DNA of 64,000 bases from Tissierellales bacterium (GTDB taxonomy: Bacteria > Bacillota > Clostridia > Tissierellales > Sedimentibacteraceae): assembly GCA_018433765.1 (NCBI GenBank), contig JAHDQO010000016.1, positions 1-64,000 of the forward strand. The letters are read 5' to 3'. The position numbers were made by a program, and so were the translations under genes. Positions 63,817 to 64,000 of the stretch are shown here, in pieces. The first letter of the stretch is position 1, and each line of letters begins with the position of its first letter. The notes beneath the pieces are model-generated. The model was not told where the DNA came from, made no database searches, and worked only from the letters and a program-made list of their open reading frames with translations.

Positions 63817-64000
63817 CAATTTATACATCTTATGTTAAGGTTCAACTAATTGACTACATAGATGCATATGTATTTAACGCATTTCAATACATCCTATGTT
63901 ACGGTTCAACTAGTGCAAGCTGAAAAAGCTCTCGGAAGCGGAACGGGATTTCAATACATCCTATGTTACGGTTCAACTGAAGGCGATATATACATATTAG
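63817..64000 (-). CRISPR. CRISPR array 3, old end only (continues past right edge)
   Basis: Repeats at 63817-63846 (first bases altered), 63881-63910 and 63948-63977; spacers 34 and 37 nt, and a third spacer cut by the edge. On the minus strand the two good copies have GTTGAACCGTAAC and core ACAT-AGG-ATGT, while the oldest copy matches array 2 (AAG loop, CTTAAC). Old-end decay on the left implies a leader to the right, outside the window. Confidence 0.95.

Overview
The window is AT-rich DNA from a spore-forming Firmicute of the class Clostridia. This is inferred from spore photoproduct lyase, an AbrB-type regulator with a Cys-rich tail, a ComFB-like protein, MEP-pathway IspG, strong AGGAGG/GGTGAT ribosome sites and the Cas gene types. 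I cannot name genus or species. No rRNA, tRNA, insertion sequence or prophage was seen.

Positions 1-43,650 look chromosomal. In order: a BlaI-type repressor, an M56 sensor and a membrane-anchored partner cut by the left edge, with a promoter carrying two TACA-NN-TGTA boxes; a YyaL-like protein; two small coiled-coil paralogues, one built on a 21-bp tandem repeat; an AraC/GyrI regulator; a CPBP-like membrane protein; a FlxA-like protein; an Fbp-type ABC importer linked to a PP2C phosphatase; ispG; a two-component system divergent from an ABC-2 exporter; an amino-sugar uptake operon ending in murQ; an EF-hand lipoprotein hydrolase; rfbC; a GH1 glucosidase facing a GPH symporter; a UV-repair group (splB, uvsE); and a large secreted WG-repeat protein.

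Positions 43,800-64,000 form a composite CRISPR-Cas region read almost wholly on the minus strand. From right to left: a third array that leaves the window; a two-gene plus-strand island (ribbon-helix-helix protein and an unknown small protein); a type III-B operon (cmr1, cas10/cmr2, cmr3, CARF-nuclease, cmr4, cmr5, cmr6); a duplicated leader and array 2 (26 repeats plus one decayed); a type I-B operon (cas6, cas8, cas7, cas5, cas3, cas4, cas1, cas2); and a second copy of the leader with array 1 (10 repeats plus one decayed). All arrays use variants of one 30-nt repeat. The III-B operon has no cas6, cas1 or cas2, so the simplest reading is that both interference systems draw crRNAs from one processing and adaptation module.

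The most interesting points are the Card1/Can2-like CARF nuclease inside the cmr operon next to a Cas10 with GGDD but no HD domain; the copied leader with matching promoters; a terminator-like hairpin between the cas promoter and cas6; and the island, whose coding sequence shares 17 nt with a spacer 400 bp away.
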